Shown here: piece by piece, positions 1 through 8,364 of the stretch | Layout: the number at the start of each line of letters is the position of its first letter | Numbering within the stretch: the stretch's first letter is position 1 | From: an uncultured Elusimicrobiales bacterium | GTDB taxonomy: Bacteria; Elusimicrobiota; Elusimicrobia; Elusimicrobiales; Elusimicrobiaceae | Direction of reading: 5' to 3' | Length of the DNA stretch: 64,000 nucleotides | NCBI GenBank assembly: GCA_944327085.1 | Contig: CALVGG010000001.1 | Span: 124,001-188,000, forward strand | Notes under the pieces: model-generated | What the model saw: only the letters and a program-made list of their open reading frames with translations | The model's database searches: none | Told to the model about the DNA's origin: nothing | Position numbers and translations under genes: made by a program

Positions 1-564
1 AAAATACTCCGTCTCCACCAAGTGCACAGCGCAGACCTGGTAACTATTTTAAACGAACAAGCCGCCCAAGCCCAGCAGGCCCAAAACCCGCTTACCCAGG
101 CGGACGGGTGGATTATCAGCCCCCAAGGCTGGGGTGCCAGCGTGCTGACGGCGGACTGTGTGCCCCTGTTTTTATGGGACGAAACCGCCCATTTAACCGC
201 CCTGGTGCACGCCGGCTGGCGCGGGGTGGCGCAAGGGCTGCCCCAAAAAACCGCCCGCCAAATGCGCCAACTGGGCGCCCAAGGCAAAATTTGCGCTTAC
301 CTGGGGCCGCATATACAAAAATGCTGTTTTGAAGTACAGGAAGACACCGCCTGCCAGTTTGACGCGGGGTGCGTCATCCGCCAAAACGGCAAAATATTTG
401 TGGACTTAACCCAAGACATTATCCGCCAGCTTTCCTTAGAAGGCGTAAAGGAACAAGACGTATACGCCCCCCAATGGTGCACCTGCGGCAATAAAGAGCA
501 GTTCTTTTCCTACCGGCGGGACCACCAACGCGACGTGCAAATTTCCTTTATCTACAAACCCTAA
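1..564 (+). CDS. pgeF: PgeF/YfiH laccase-domain protein, 5'-truncated by window edge
   Basis: This is the C-terminal part of a COG1496 (DUF152) protein. The frame is open to base 1 and reads KILRLHQVHSADL before the first possible start (GTG at 22), so the gene begins outside the window. Visible family motifs are QVHSAD, LTADCVPL, VHAGWRG and GPHIQKCCFEV, which carry the Cys and His residues of the metal/active site. E. coli PgeF is a polyphenol-oxidase-like enzyme that protects peptidoglycan synthesis by removing muropeptide precursors with L-Ser in place of L-Ala; other members act on purine nucleosides. The exact substrate here cannot be read from sequence. The gene ends ahead of a strong hairpin at 598. 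Confidence 0.9.
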   Translation, partial: KILRLHQVHSADLVTILNEQAAQAQQAQNPLTQADGWIISPQGWGASVLTADCVPLFLWDETAHLTALVHAGWRGVAQGLPQKTARQMRQLGAQGKICAYLGPHIQKCCFEVQEDTACQFDAGCVIRQNGKIFVDLTQDIIRQLSLEGVKEQDVYAPQWCTCGNKEQFFSYRRDHQRDVQISFIYKP

Positions 565-597
565 ACACCGTATATAGATGCCAAGTATTAAAACAAG

Positions 598-626
598 AAC
601 GGCCTCCCTTGTGGGGAGGCCGTTTC
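598..626. terminator. Bidirectional hairpin terminator between pgeF and the prepilin
   Basis: An 11-bp perfect stem (AACGGCCTCCC / GGGAGGCCGTT) with a 4-nt loop lies between two convergent genes. A T-rich stretch follows it on the plus strand. Confidence 0.8.
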
Positions 627-669
627 CTCTTTGCGTTAGCTAGAGCAAGGAGGTCTCGTAAAGGTTACT

Positions 670-1947
670 CTAAGGCTGATAAGCCATTACAACCCCACCG
701 TCACAAAGACCCGTCGGGGGATTCGGCCCATAACAGCCAATTCTTTCACACTGACTCTGCGGACAATTGGGCTCAAAAGAGGCCGGAAAATCCGAGCAAT
801 AACACACATTTTCACAAGACTTTCTTCCATCAGAATGGAAAGTCCAAGGTTGAGATCCTGCCGGACATTGACAAGTATTCCACTGGCAAGAAGAATTACA
901 GGTTTTGCTTTGTCCGGTAAAGGCACACCCCTCTTGAGAAGTAGTTCCAGGGACACATACCCCCTGCCCAGTACAAGACCAATCTCCCCACTGGCCATCC
1001 GTTCCACATGTACGAGTTTGCTTACCGCAATTACCGCAGGCAGATCCCGTTTGGGTTTCCCCTGGAGTGCATTCCATGGTAGGGCATTCTTTATCCCACT
1101 CACCGGCCGTCCATACATTATTTACACAGCTGTAAGTTTTGGTACGTACTGTCTTCCCGTCCGAACACGTTTCAGTTATGTTCGCCGGTTTAGCCGGGCA
1201 AGATGGAAAGGGCTTTTGTGCCCATTGATAATTGGTGCTGGCATCACAATAATACGGAGCTGTTACCACGCCGCATTCGCACTGTTTGGTGGCATCGGCC
1301 GGCTGATTACCCGTACACTGCGGTTTAGGAGTACATTCTTCCACCGTTTTGGAACAGGTACCAAGCACATTGGTCCATTTCCCGCCTACGCATTTCTGCG
1401 TGGTTTGTGTGCCACACCCGTTGCAAGACTGGCTTCCTTGCACGGCTCCGTCCGTACATTCAGGCGTTTCCTCTGGTTCCGTCCCGGGCGGGGTTACTTC
1501 CCCTTCCGTACCCGCACAGGCAGACTCCGGAAAGCTTAAGCCGGCGCAATCCGGGTAGTTTTTGTTTAACTTCTTGCACCCTTCACCCGTGCAGCAGTAG
1601 CTGCCGTCTTCGTAAGACAAAATTTTAAGCGTATAGTCCCCGCTGTTGCTCTTGGCCGAGATACCCTGAGGCTGCAAGCTATACGTGTAGTTTTTGGTAT
1701 TGTCAGACGCAATCACATCAGACAAACTGTCAAAGTTGGTCGTGTAATTTTGGTCTAATGTGCAGCGTCTTTCCTGTTCCGTTCTAACCGCGGACATCAT
1801 CTCTTCCGCTTCCGTTACTTTGCGGTTTTCTATCACGCGGTTGAATTTGGGCAATGTAACGGCGGATAATACACCAATTACAATTACCACAATTAACAAC
1901 TCTGTAAGCGTAAAAGCACGCTTATTTGCGGTTTTTGTTTTATTCAC
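670..1947 (-). CDS. Type IV prepilin with long cysteine-rich C-terminal extension
   Basis: The start is GTG at 1947, 3 nt after a strong purine-rich Shine-Dalgarno (AGGGAGGGG). Residues 10-35 form a class III prepilin signal: a basic leader (NKTKTANKRA), then FTLTELLIVVIVIG with the conserved Glu five residues after the processing site, then a hydrophobic helix and an amphipathic helix. A normal pilin would be 140-180 residues; this one is 425. From about residue 150 it has a tail with about 38 cysteines in imperfect modules such as CGNCGKQTRTC, CNGCGTQTTQKC and SCQWNTCQC, resembling thrombospondin-like disulfide modules. The first part is likely assembled in a pilus or pseudopilus, leaving the Cys-rich tail surface exposed. 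The tail's function is unknown; adhesion is a guess. Confidence 0.85.
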   Translation of the reverse strand: MNKTKTANKRAFTLTELLIVVIVIGVLSAVTLPKFNRVIENRKVTEAEEMMSAVRTEQERRCTLDQNYTTNFDSLSDVIASDNTKNYTYSLQPQGISAKSNSGDYTLKILSYEDGSYCCTGEGCKKLNKNYPDCAGLSFPESACAGTEGEVTPPGTEPEETPECTDGAVQGSQSCNGCGTQTTQKCVGGKWTNVLGTCSKTVEECTPKPQCTGNQPADATKQCECGVVTAPYYCDASTNYQWAQKPFPSCPAKPANITETCSDGKTVRTKTYSCVNNVWTAGEWDKECPTMECTPGETQTGSACGNCGKQTRTCGTDGQWGDWSCTGQGVCVPGTTSQEGCAFTGQSKTCNSSCQWNTCQCPAGSQPWTFHSDGRKSCENVCYCSDFPASFEPNCPQSQCERIGCYGPNPPTGLCDGGVVMAYQP

Positions 1948-2001
1948 AATCCCCTCCCTACAATATAATCAAAAACCTTTATATCAAAAAAAAAAAACAA
2001 A

Positions 2002-2076
2002 GCAAGGCCTATTTATAAATAGGCCTTGCCAATCAATCAACAAAAAACCGGCCGTGCCGCAAAGCACAGCCGGTTA
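2002..2076 (-). terminator. Two tandem terminators after pgm
   Basis: Two hairpins follow the pgm stop on the minus strand. The first (2047-2076) has the stem AACCGGC...GCCGGTT with one internal mismatch and then TTTTTTG. The second (2002-2029) is a perfect 14-bp inverted repeat centred on TATTTATAAATA, followed on the minus strand by a run of about 13 T. Doubling insulates the prepilin gene from pgm transcription. Confidence 0.8.
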
Positions 2077-2094
2077 TAAACTTTAGTACCGGGT

Positions 2095-3639
2095 TTATTT
2101 ACCGTTAATAATTTTTTGTCCTTCCTCTATTATGCGGGCCAGGTGTTTTTCGCCCAAGAAAGACTCCGCATAAAATTTAAGGATGTTTTCCGTACCGGAA
2201 GGCCGCACCAAAAACCAGGAGCTTTGCAAATAAACCTTTATCCCGTCCGTATCGCGCACGCCGGTTACGCGTTCCCCGGCTACGGTATACAAGTTAGCAA
2301 AGTCTTCTTTCTTTAAAGCTTTGATTTTTTGTTTGGCGGCGTCATCGGTCGGCACGTCTATACGGGTATAGCAGGGGGTGCCGTACAGGCGGGTTAATTC
2401 TTTATATTGGTCTGCAATGTCCCCCTGTTTGGACATAATTTCCAACAGCAGGCACACGGCTAAAATGCCGTCTTTTTCCGTCGTCCAGCCGCTAAGGGAC
2501 ATACCGGCGCTTTCCTCCCCCGCCAGCACGTATTTGCGGCGCACTAACCCGCGCACAAAATATTTAAAGCCCACGTTTACTTCTTCCAGCTTGGCTTGGT
2601 TGGCCAGGGCAATGCGGTCCAGCAAGGAGGTGGTACCCAAGGTGCGGCCGATGGTGTTGCCCTCGCGGCGGTTTTTAAGCAAATAGTCCGCCATTACGCA
2701 CAAGGCGTGGTTGGGCGAAATTAAGCCGCCTTTTTTGGTGGCACAGCCAAAGCGGTCGGCATCCGGGTCGCTGGCGCCGGCAAAATCATACTTGCCGCTT
2801 TCCACCAGCTTAATTAAAGGAGACATAGGATATTGGGAAGACGGATCCATGCGGATTTTGCCGTCATGGTCTAACGGAATAAAACTGAAAGAAGGGTCTA
2901 TGGTTTTATCCACAATTTCCAAATTATCCAACCCGTAACGCTCTTTAATGGCTTCGTAAAATTTTAAGCTGGCGCCGCCCAACGGGTGCACAGCCGCCTT
3001 TAATCCGGCTTTTTTAATGGCTTTGAAATCAATAATTTTACCCAAGGCCGTAACATAGGGGTTTAACACGTCCGCCCCGCGCACCAAACCTTGTTTGCGG
3101 GCTTCGTCCAAATCCATCATTTTAATTTGGGACGGATCTTTTAAATATTCATTGGCGTATTTTTCAATTAAGGCGGTCAGTTCCCCGTCTGCCGGGCCGC
3201 CGGTGGACGGATTGTATTTCAACCCCATATCCTGCGGCGGGTTGTGGCTGGCCGTTCCGTTTAAAGAAGCGCAGGCGCGGCCGCTGATGATCTCGTAAGA
3301 AAAAACAGGCGTAGGCACCGGCATATCCGGCAAAATAACCTGAAAACCGTTACCGGCCAAAACCTGGGCGCACAAAACGGCCGTATCCCGGGATACCGCG
3401 CGCGTATCCCCACCCACCAAAATGGGGCCGGTAATATTGCGTTCCAAATGTAAACGCGCAACAGCCTGCGCAATGGCTTTGGCGTGCAAGGCACAGAAAC
3501 CGGTGCCCAGTTCACCCCGGTGGCCCGAGGTGCCAAATTTAACGGGGGCAGGCTCCCCCTTGGGGTTTAAAAATGCGGCTTTTAAAGCGGCAATATCTAT
3601 TTTTTGTTTTGCAAGCGTTCCGGCAAGTTCACTAACCAT
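2095..3639 (-). CDS. pgm: Alpha-D-glucose phosphate-specific phosphoglucomutase
   Basis: Interconverts glucose 1-phosphate and glucose 6-phosphate, linking glycogen/nucleotide-sugar metabolism to glycolysis. The 514-residue product has the family hallmarks: FGTSGHRG near the N terminus, the phospho-serine loop TASHNPP, the metal-binding loop DPDADRFG, and the sugar-specificity and phosphate-binding loops near GEESAGMS and RPSGTE. The ATG at 3639 was chosen over an upstream in-frame start at 3699 because it has a strong Shine-Dalgarno (GGGGAGGA, 6 nt away) and matches the usual family N terminus. It is a single-gene unit with tandem terminators. Confidence 0.95.
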   Translation of the reverse strand: MVSELAGTLAKQKIDIAALKAAFLNPKGEPAPVKFGTSGHRGELGTGFCALHAKAIAQAVARLHLERNITGPILVGGDTRAVSRDTAVLCAQVLAGNGFQVILPDMPVPTPVFSYEIISGRACASLNGTASHNPPQDMGLKYNPSTGGPADGELTALIEKYANEYLKDPSQIKMMDLDEARKQGLVRGADVLNPYVTALGKIIDFKAIKKAGLKAAVHPLGGASLKFYEAIKERYGLDNLEIVDKTIDPSFSFIPLDHDGKIRMDPSSQYPMSPLIKLVESGKYDFAGASDPDADRFGCATKKGGLISPNHALCVMADYLLKNRREGNTIGRTLGTTSLLDRIALANQAKLEEVNVGFKYFVRGLVRRKYVLAGEESAGMSLSGWTTEKDGILAVCLLLEIMSKQGDIADQYKELTRLYGTPCYTRIDVPTDDAAKQKIKALKKEDFANLYTVAGERVTGVRDTDGIKVYLQSSWFLVRPSGTENILKFYAESFLGEKHLARIIEEGQKIINGK

Positions 3640-3736
3640 AAAAAATCCTCCCCTCAAATATATGGCCCGGTTGCGCACCGGGCTCTCTTTTTCTATCATA
3701 TTATATGTCGTTTATTTTATCAACAGGAGTTTATTT

Positions 3737-4426
3737 ATGAAAAGAATTTTTGCGTTTTTTTCCCTGTTGGCGTTTGCTTTGCCGGCCGCCGCAGGCAATA
3801 TCGGCGATGATTTCAGAGAACATGTAAGACCGACGTCCAGCCTGTCCGCCTACAATAAAGACATTGCCACCATGATTGGCGTGGCGGATTTTCATACCGG
3901 CAAAGGAGCCACCTTCCCCGGGTTTGACATCGGCGTTACCGCCAATGCCATTAAGCCCACCAATAATATTTCCCATGAAGATTACCTTTACACCGGTTTT
4001 ATTACCGCGGAAACCAAAATCCCCGTGTTGGATTTGGGCGTAATGGTGCGCGGAACCGATATGAACGGCTTTAAATCTTTAGGCGGCGGGTTAAAATATT
4101 CGTTTAAACTGCTGGAAGTGTTTGATATTTCCGCCATGGCATTTTATGATAAAGGCTCTACCGATTGGTACGATGTGGACCATTACTCCGCTTCCGCCAC
4201 GGCCTCTTTTAGCTTTTTATTTCTTACCCCTTATGCGGGTATCGGTTATGACTACAGCGAAATGGACACCACCGGCCTGCCGTATCATTTGTCTTCTTCC
4301 GATGATTCCGTACGCTATACCCTGGGTGCCAGCATAACGCCGTTCCCGTTTGGGTATGTTTTTGGCGCTTATACCAAAACGGCTGATAACGAAGGCTTCC
4401 AAGCCGGTATCGGGGTGCATTTTTAA
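3737..4426 (+). CDS. Outer-membrane beta-barrel-like protein
   Basis: The 229-residue product starts with a Sec signal peptide (MKRIFAFFSLLAFALPAAAG, cleavage after AAA). The mature part is a series of alternating hydrophobic/aromatic strands ending in Phe (GIGVHF), as expected for a small outer-membrane barrel. Strands such as GGGLKYSFKLLEVF and FSFLFLTPYAGIGYDYS are clear. No catalytic motif is seen and no named family is recognised. A good Shine-Dalgarno (CAGGAG) precedes the ATG. It is followed after 2 nt by murB, so the two are probably cotranscribed, although a functional link is not evident. Confidence 0.75.
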   Translation: MKRIFAFFSLLAFALPAAAGNIGDDFREHVRPTSSLSAYNKDIATMIGVADFHTGKGATFPGFDIGVTANAIKPTNNISHEDYLYTGFITAETKIPVLDLGVMVRGTDMNGFKSLGGGLKYSFKLLEVFDISAMAFYDKGSTDWYDVDHYSASATASFSFLFLTPYAGIGYDYSEMDTTGLPYHLSSSDDSVRYTLGASITPFPFGYVFGAYTKTADNEGFQAGIGVHF

Positions 4427-4428
4427 GT

Positions 4429-5334
4429 ATGTGCCTGGATTATAAAACCGAACTGAAAAACTTTTTTGCCGATCGCTGCCTGTTTGACGAGCCGATGGAT
4501 AAACACACCACCTATCGCACCGGCGGCCGGGCCGAAGTTTTTGTTTTGCCCAAAACCCGCGAAGATTGGAGCTTTGTACTTAAAATGGCCAAAACGGCCC
4601 AAGTTCCTTTAAGGGTTTTGGGGTTTGGTTCCAACATTTTGGTAGGCAGCCGCGGCATTGGCGGGATTGTATGCTCCACCGAGGAAATGAACAATGTAAT
4701 TTGCGAAGGGGACACCGTGCGCGCAGAAGCCGGCGCCCCCTTGGATAAAGCCTGTGAACTTTCCGCCGATGCGGGCCTGGCCGGTATGGAAAAACTATCC
4801 GGCATACCGGGAAGCATTGGCGGGGCCGTGTATATGAACGCAGGCGCCTTTGGACAGGAAACCTTTGACTGTCTGGACTATTTTGACGTAATAGACCGCG
4901 AAGGCCGCCCCGCCACGCTGCTGAAACAAGATTTAAACTATTCCTACCGCCATGTAGAAGGGATAGAAAAATTCATCATACTCTCCGCCGCGTTTACACT
5001 GCAGAAAGGGGATTTTAAAACCCTGGTGCAAACACGCAATACCGTGCTGCATAAACGCCGCGAAAAACAACCGCTGGAATATCCCTCCGCCGGCAGTGTA
5101 TTTAAACGCCCGGAAGGGGATTATGCCTCCCGCCTGATAGACGACACCGGCCTTAGAGGCCTTACCGTGGGCGGGGCAAAAGTGTCCGAAAAACACGCCG
5201 GTTTTATTGTAAACTTTAACCACGCCACGCCAGAAGACATAAAAAACCTGATGGCGCAGGTGCGGCAGAAAGTGAAAGAAAAACACGGGGTGGAACTGGA
5301 ACTGGAGCAAATTTTGTGGGGAGAATTTAACTGA
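4429..5334 (+). CDS. murB: UDP-N-acetylenolpyruvoylglucosamine reductase MurB
   Basis: FAD enzyme that reduces UDP-GlcNAc-enolpyruvate to UDP-MurNAc in the cytoplasmic stage of peptidoglycan synthesis. The 301-residue protein shows the FAD-binding domain (TYRTGGRAEVF, LGFGSNILV, GIPGSIGGAVYMNAGAFG) and the substrate/catalytic domain with YPSAGSVFKRP, whose second Ser is the proton donor, and a late catalytic Glu in the C-terminal part. The YPSAGSVFKRP form without the longer type I insertion indicates a type II MurB. The start lies 2 nt after the upstream stop and has no evident Shine-Dalgarno, so translational coupling is likely. Confidence 0.96.
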   Translation: MCLDYKTELKNFFADRCLFDEPMDKHTTYRTGGRAEVFVLPKTREDWSFVLKMAKTAQVPLRVLGFGSNILVGSRGIGGIVCSTEEMNNVICEGDTVRAEAGAPLDKACELSADAGLAGMEKLSGIPGSIGGAVYMNAGAFGQETFDCLDYFDVIDREGRPATLLKQDLNYSYRHVEGIEKFIILSAAFTLQKGDFKTLVQTRNTVLHKRREKQPLEYPSAGSVFKRPEGDYASRLIDDTGLRGLTVGGAKVSEKHAGFIVNFNHATPEDIKNLMAQVRQKVKEKHGVELELEQILWGEFN

Positions 5335-5368
5335 AAATTTAAGTTAAATTTCCGCTAAAAAAAATTGT

Positions 5369-5398
5369 TTGACGCATACCCCGCAATTAAGCTAAAAT
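5369..5398 (+). promoter_or_regulatory. Promoter of tRNA-Asp
   Basis: TTGACG (5369-5374) and TAAAAT (5393-5398) are separated by 18 nt and lie 26 nt before the tRNA. Confidence 0.6.
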
Positions 5399-5424
5399 AT
5401 ACTTGTAGCAAGAAAGAAGTAAAT

Positions 5425-5499
5425 GGAGCCGTGGTGTAGCCTGGTTAACACGCTGCCCTGTCAAGGCAGAGACCGCGAGTTCGAATCTCGTCGGCTCCG
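5425..5499 (+). tRNA. tRNA-Asp (GTC)
   Basis: A full cloverleaf can be drawn: acceptor GGAGCCG/CGGCTCC with G discriminator, D arm GTGT/ACAC, anticodon arm CTGCC-CTGTCAA-GGCAG with anticodon GTC, and T arm closing around TTCGAAT. CCA is not encoded. The 3' end merges directly into a repeat module that recurs at 18741 and 20480, and the accessory block starts here. Confidence 0.95.
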
Positions 5500-5660
5500 T
5501 ATTTTAGTTTTGAATAATTAGCATAGATCCCCGTTAGGATTAACTCCCGACGGGGATTTTTTTGTGCGCCACTCATAGCATAGACTTTTTTATGGTTTTA
5601 TGCGCATTACGGCCAATTTTTTAGTTTTATGCTAAGCTGGCTAGGTAGGAAGTCGTTCAC
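5497..5660. repeat. Dispersed intergenic repeat module, copy A
   Basis: The module starts at the tRNA 3' end with CCGTATTTTAGTTTT, which is also found at 20492-20506. It contains AGCATA, a terminator-like hairpin with stem ATCCCCGT/ACGGGGAT (5527-5557) followed by TTTTTTTGTGCGCCACT, then a TTTTATGC element and a GGTAGGAAGT-like end. Copies B (18741-18945) and C (20480-20660) show the same order. It terminates the upstream transcript and precedes the promoter of the next gene. Confidence 0.7.
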
Positions 5661-5683
5661 TGCATATAGATTTAGAAAATTGC

Positions 5684-5689
5684 TACAAT
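5684..5689 (+). promoter_or_regulatory. Extended -10 upstream of the 5719 gene
   Basis: TTGCTACAAT, a TGN-extended -10 (TACAAT), lies 29 nt before the start codon. No clear -35 is visible. Confidence 0.4.
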
Positions 5690-5718
5690 AATAAAAAAAT
5701 TTCAAGAGAGAAAATTGT

Positions 5719-6264
5719 ATGCATAATATTGCGGAAGAAATAACCGGCGAATGGCTACGACACATCAAAAAATGTGAATTTGTAGAATACAATGTCAAAG
5801 GACCTCATCAAACTGAAATTGATGTAATTGGATTGAACATCATCAATAAAGAAATCTATGTTTGTGAAGTCGCCGCCCATATTCATGGATTGCAGTATGT
5901 GGATCCACAAAAACGCCGTCCCGATACAGAAAACCGTTTTATTCACAAATTTACAAAAGACCAAGAATATGTTCATCAGCATTTTGACAATTTTACCAAG
6001 CATTATATGCTTTGGAGTCCCATTGTTAAATCTTCCAAAGAAGGAGCAAAATATGATGCCCTGAAATCTGTCTTAAGTGCCAAAGAAGTCCTGAAAAAGT
6101 CAGGCATTGACTTGGAACTCGTTATTAATGAACGATATCATGCTGCTATTCAGGATTTACGAAAAGAAGCTCTAAAGCAGACCCATGATTTGAGCAACTC
6201 TTCTGTGTTGCGCTACCTACAAATAGAAGAGTATCTCAATAAATATTTATCTATCAAAAAATAA
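5719..6264 (+). CDS. Small protein with PD-(D/E)XK nuclease-like core lacking the Lys
   Basis: A 181-residue cytoplasmic protein with no recognised name. Residues 3-57 read like the core of a restriction-endonuclease-like fold: an early Glu (EEITGEWLR), EIDVIGLN with the metal-binding Asp, then IYVCEVAA, where the usual E-x-K is E-V-A. The rest is mostly helical and polar. If the fold assignment is right, the catalytic Lys is replaced by Ala, suggesting a binding-only or degenerate nuclease. The gene sits alone between the repeat module and the recombinase, with a reasonable Shine-Dalgarno (AGAGAG). Its codons are more AT-rich than those of murB, consistent with transfer. Confidence 0.65.
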   Translation: MHNIAEEITGEWLRHIKKCEFVEYNVKGPHQTEIDVIGLNIINKEIYVCEVAAHIHGLQYVDPQKRRPDTENRFIHKFTKDQEYVHQHFDNFTKHYMLWSPIVKSSKEGAKYDALKSVLSAKEVLKKSGIDLELVINERYHAAIQDLRKEALKQTHDLSNSSVLRYLQIEEYLNKYLSIKK

Positions 6265-6303
6265 TTGTTAGCATAACCTTACAGAAGGTCGTTCTCTTAT
6301 GGG

Positions 6304-7920
6304 TTATTCTCCAAGGATTTGTTCTTGTTCGCGCCAATCCGCTGTGCGGATGGAGAGCAATTTTTTAAGGGTACACTCGGCAGGTTGTGTACCGTTTAGG
6401 ATGGAGCGTACGATTTTTGGTGATAAGAAACTCAAATTGAGGATCCGGCGGACATATTGCACACATACTTTTTCTCTATTGGCTATTTCTTGGGTAGTTT
6501 TTCCATCTAATATTTTTTGGTGCCAAGCGCATGCTTGATTTAAGATTTTGATAAGTTCTTTGTTGGGTTGTTTTGTAGGTTTGACAATTTGTCCTACTAT
6601 AACTTTGGCCCCATTAGCTACCGTTCCTATACGATATGCTTCCGTATAAGTGGTTTCATTTTTTAGTTTCTCTGGTTTAAGCAAACTCATTTCTCTATTC
6701 TCATAAATGGCATTTAATAACTCCATAACTTGCTCTTGATATAGCGTGATTTCTATCTTGTTGAAGTGCAACTGCACGCGTTTAATGAGTGATTTTTCTA
6801 CATCCCGTGTTATCGGATATGACGGTAGTCGTTTAATAATTTCCTTTTGCTTACTTACTCCAAACTGTTGGATATACGGATATATTTTTGTTTTATCCTT
6901 CAAAAACTCACTAAACAAATTATCTATAAATTGCTCTAACTTTGGGAGAGATACCTTATTGACCTTCCCCACCTTACCCGGTTCTTTGCGGATAAGGGCT
7001 TGGCTGACATAATAGCGATATTTCTTACCGCCACTGCCTGTGCTCCAACTCGGGCTCATGGCATTATCTTTATCGTCATACAACTTACCGCCTAAGAGAC
7101 TTTTACTAGGGTCATAATGTTGGCGGTTAATGCGATTATTGGCCATTACTGTTTGGACCTGTTCAAATAAAGATTTATCTATGATCCCTTGGTGCTCGCC
7201 CTGATACCATGTCCCTTTATGCCCCACTAGGCCAATATAAGCCTTATTACGTAAGATGCAGTTTAAGTTCCCTACGGATATATTGTGCCCCTGTTCCGCG
7301 AGCCAATCTTTTAGAAGTGTGGTGCTTTTAAGGACTACATACTTTTGGAATATGCTAGTAACGAGTTTTGCCTTTTCTTCATCCGGATATATCTTTTTAT
7401 CTTTACGGTAGTACCCTAGTGGTGGTTTTCCGCCCATCCACATACCCTTTTTCTTACTAGCACTAATTTTATCCCTTATGCGCTCTCCCGTCACTTCCCT
7501 CTCAAATTGGGCAAATGAGAGTAGCATATTTAATGTGAGCCGCCCCATACTGGTAGTCGTATTAAAGTGTTGGGTAATAGATACAAACGAGGCATTGTGC
7601 TTATCTAATACTTCTACTATCTTGCTAAAATCCATTAAACTACGGGTTAAGCGGTCTATTTTGTAAACAACAATAATATCAACAAGACCAACTTTGATAT
7701 CAGATAAAAGTCGTTTTAGGGCAGGGCGTTCCATATTACCGCCCGAATATCCACCGTCATCATATTCGGTAGGTAATAATTGCCAATTTTCGTGCTTTTG
7801 GCTTTTAATATAGGCCTCGCACGCTTCCCGCTGGGCCTGTAAACTATTAAACTCTTGCTCTAATCCTTCTTCCGTTGATTTGCGGGTATAGATAGCACAA
7901 CGTATTTTTTTATCATTCAT
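6304..7920 (-). CDS. Large serine recombinase
   Basis: A 538-residue site-specific recombinase. The N-terminal resolvase domain (about 1-145) has the catalytic Ser at position 15 in IYTRKSTEEG, the conserved YDDGGYSGGNMERP, and the Arg-containing YKIDRLTRSLMDF and LSFAQFERE helices. A recombinase domain follows (GKPPLGY..., about 165-280). The zinc-ribbon cysteines of phiC31-type enzymes are absent; instead there is the KYRYYVSQALI signature of the COG1961 subgroup. Such enzymes integrate, excise or invert mobile DNA. The start overlaps the upstream DUF2924 stop by 4 nt (ATGA), so the pair is translationally coupled. No other phage or conjugation genes are visible. Confidence 0.93.
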   Translation of the reverse strand: MNDKKIRCAIYTRKSTEEGLEQEFNSLQAQREACEAYIKSQKHENWQLLPTEYDDGGYSGGNMERPALKRLLSDIKVGLVDIIVVYKIDRLTRSLMDFSKIVEVLDKHNASFVSITQHFNTTTSMGRLTLNMLLSFAQFEREVTGERIRDKISASKKKGMWMGGKPPLGYYRKDKKIYPDEEKAKLVTSIFQKYVVLKSTTLLKDWLAEQGHNISVGNLNCILRNKAYIGLVGHKGTWYQGEHQGIIDKSLFEQVQTVMANNRINRQHYDPSKSLLGGKLYDDKDNAMSPSWSTGSGGKKYRYYVSQALIRKEPGKVGKVNKVSLPKLEQFIDNLFSEFLKDKTKIYPYIQQFGVSKQKEIIKRLPSYPITRDVEKSLIKRVQLHFNKIEITLYQEQVMELLNAIYENREMSLLKPEKLKNETTYTEAYRIGTVANGAKVIVGQIVKPTKQPNKELIKILNQACAWHQKILDGKTTQEIANREKVCVQYVRRILNLSFLSPKIVRSILNGTQPAECTLKKLLSIRTADWREQEQILGE

Positions 7921-8300
7921 TTCTTCACTCCAAAGAATATATTTCCGTTCCAGCTTTTCCCGGTTATGGCTCTCGCTACACCGGATAAACTTTTATAGGT
8001 TTTGTGCCTATATAGATACCCTTGTGGAACGATTTCCACTTCATATTTAAGCCCTTGGTACGAACGGATTAGTTTGGAGCCTATCTCAAGAGTGGCCTTG
8101 GGGCGTTTATCAATACTTTTAGCAGCTTGGGCCACTTCACGAAACAAGCCAAGCGGAGAAATTTTCCCATGCTTGGCTTGTTCATACCATAACAAGTATT
8201 TAATAATCAGACTCCGCCCGATTGGCGGCACAGGATGGCCTATTAACTCCAGCCATTTATATTCCAATTCCCGCGCGGTTAACTGTGTATAGTTTTGCAT
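7917..8300 (-). CDS. DUF2924 family protein
   Basis: A 127-residue protein of the DUF2924 family, shown by the C-terminal signature RSYQGLKYEVEIVPQGYLYRHKTYKSLSGVAR and ITGKSWNGNIFFGV (read as separate motifs). Family members are usually encoded immediately before a serine recombinase, as here, and are thought to assist or regulate it; the biochemical role is not established. ATG at 8300 was chosen because it follows AGGAGAGA by 2 nt, while the in-frame ATG at 8318 has no Shine-Dalgarno. The 16-bp palindrome at 8327 lies in its upstream region. Confidence 0.85.
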   Translation of the reverse strand: MQNYTQLTARELEYKWLELIGHPVPPIGRSLIIKYLLWYEQAKHGKISPLGLFREVAQAAKSIDKRPKATLEIGSKLIRSYQGLKYEVEIVPQGYLYRHKTYKSLSGVARAITGKSWNGNIFFGVKK

Positions 8301-8326
8301 ATTCTCTCCTATACACATTCACGCTT

Positions 8327-8342
8327 CTTCTAGGCCTAGAAG
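8327..8342. promoter_or_regulatory. Perfect 16-bp palindrome upstream of the recombinase module
   Basis: CTTCTAGGCCTAGAAG is a perfect palindrome. On the minus strand it follows a TTGACT that could serve as a -35, so it may be an operator for the DUF2924-recombinase pair. It could also be a recombinase binding site. Either role is inferred. Confidence 0.4.
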
Positions 8343-8364
8343 TCAAGTTATTTAATTAAATCAT

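Noticed and set aside
835-1539. A 234-codon open frame antisense to the prepilin tail
   Set aside because: It mirrors the cysteine-rich repeats of the real gene, lacks a Shine-Dalgarno and is rich in Arg/Ser/Pro as expected of a shadow.
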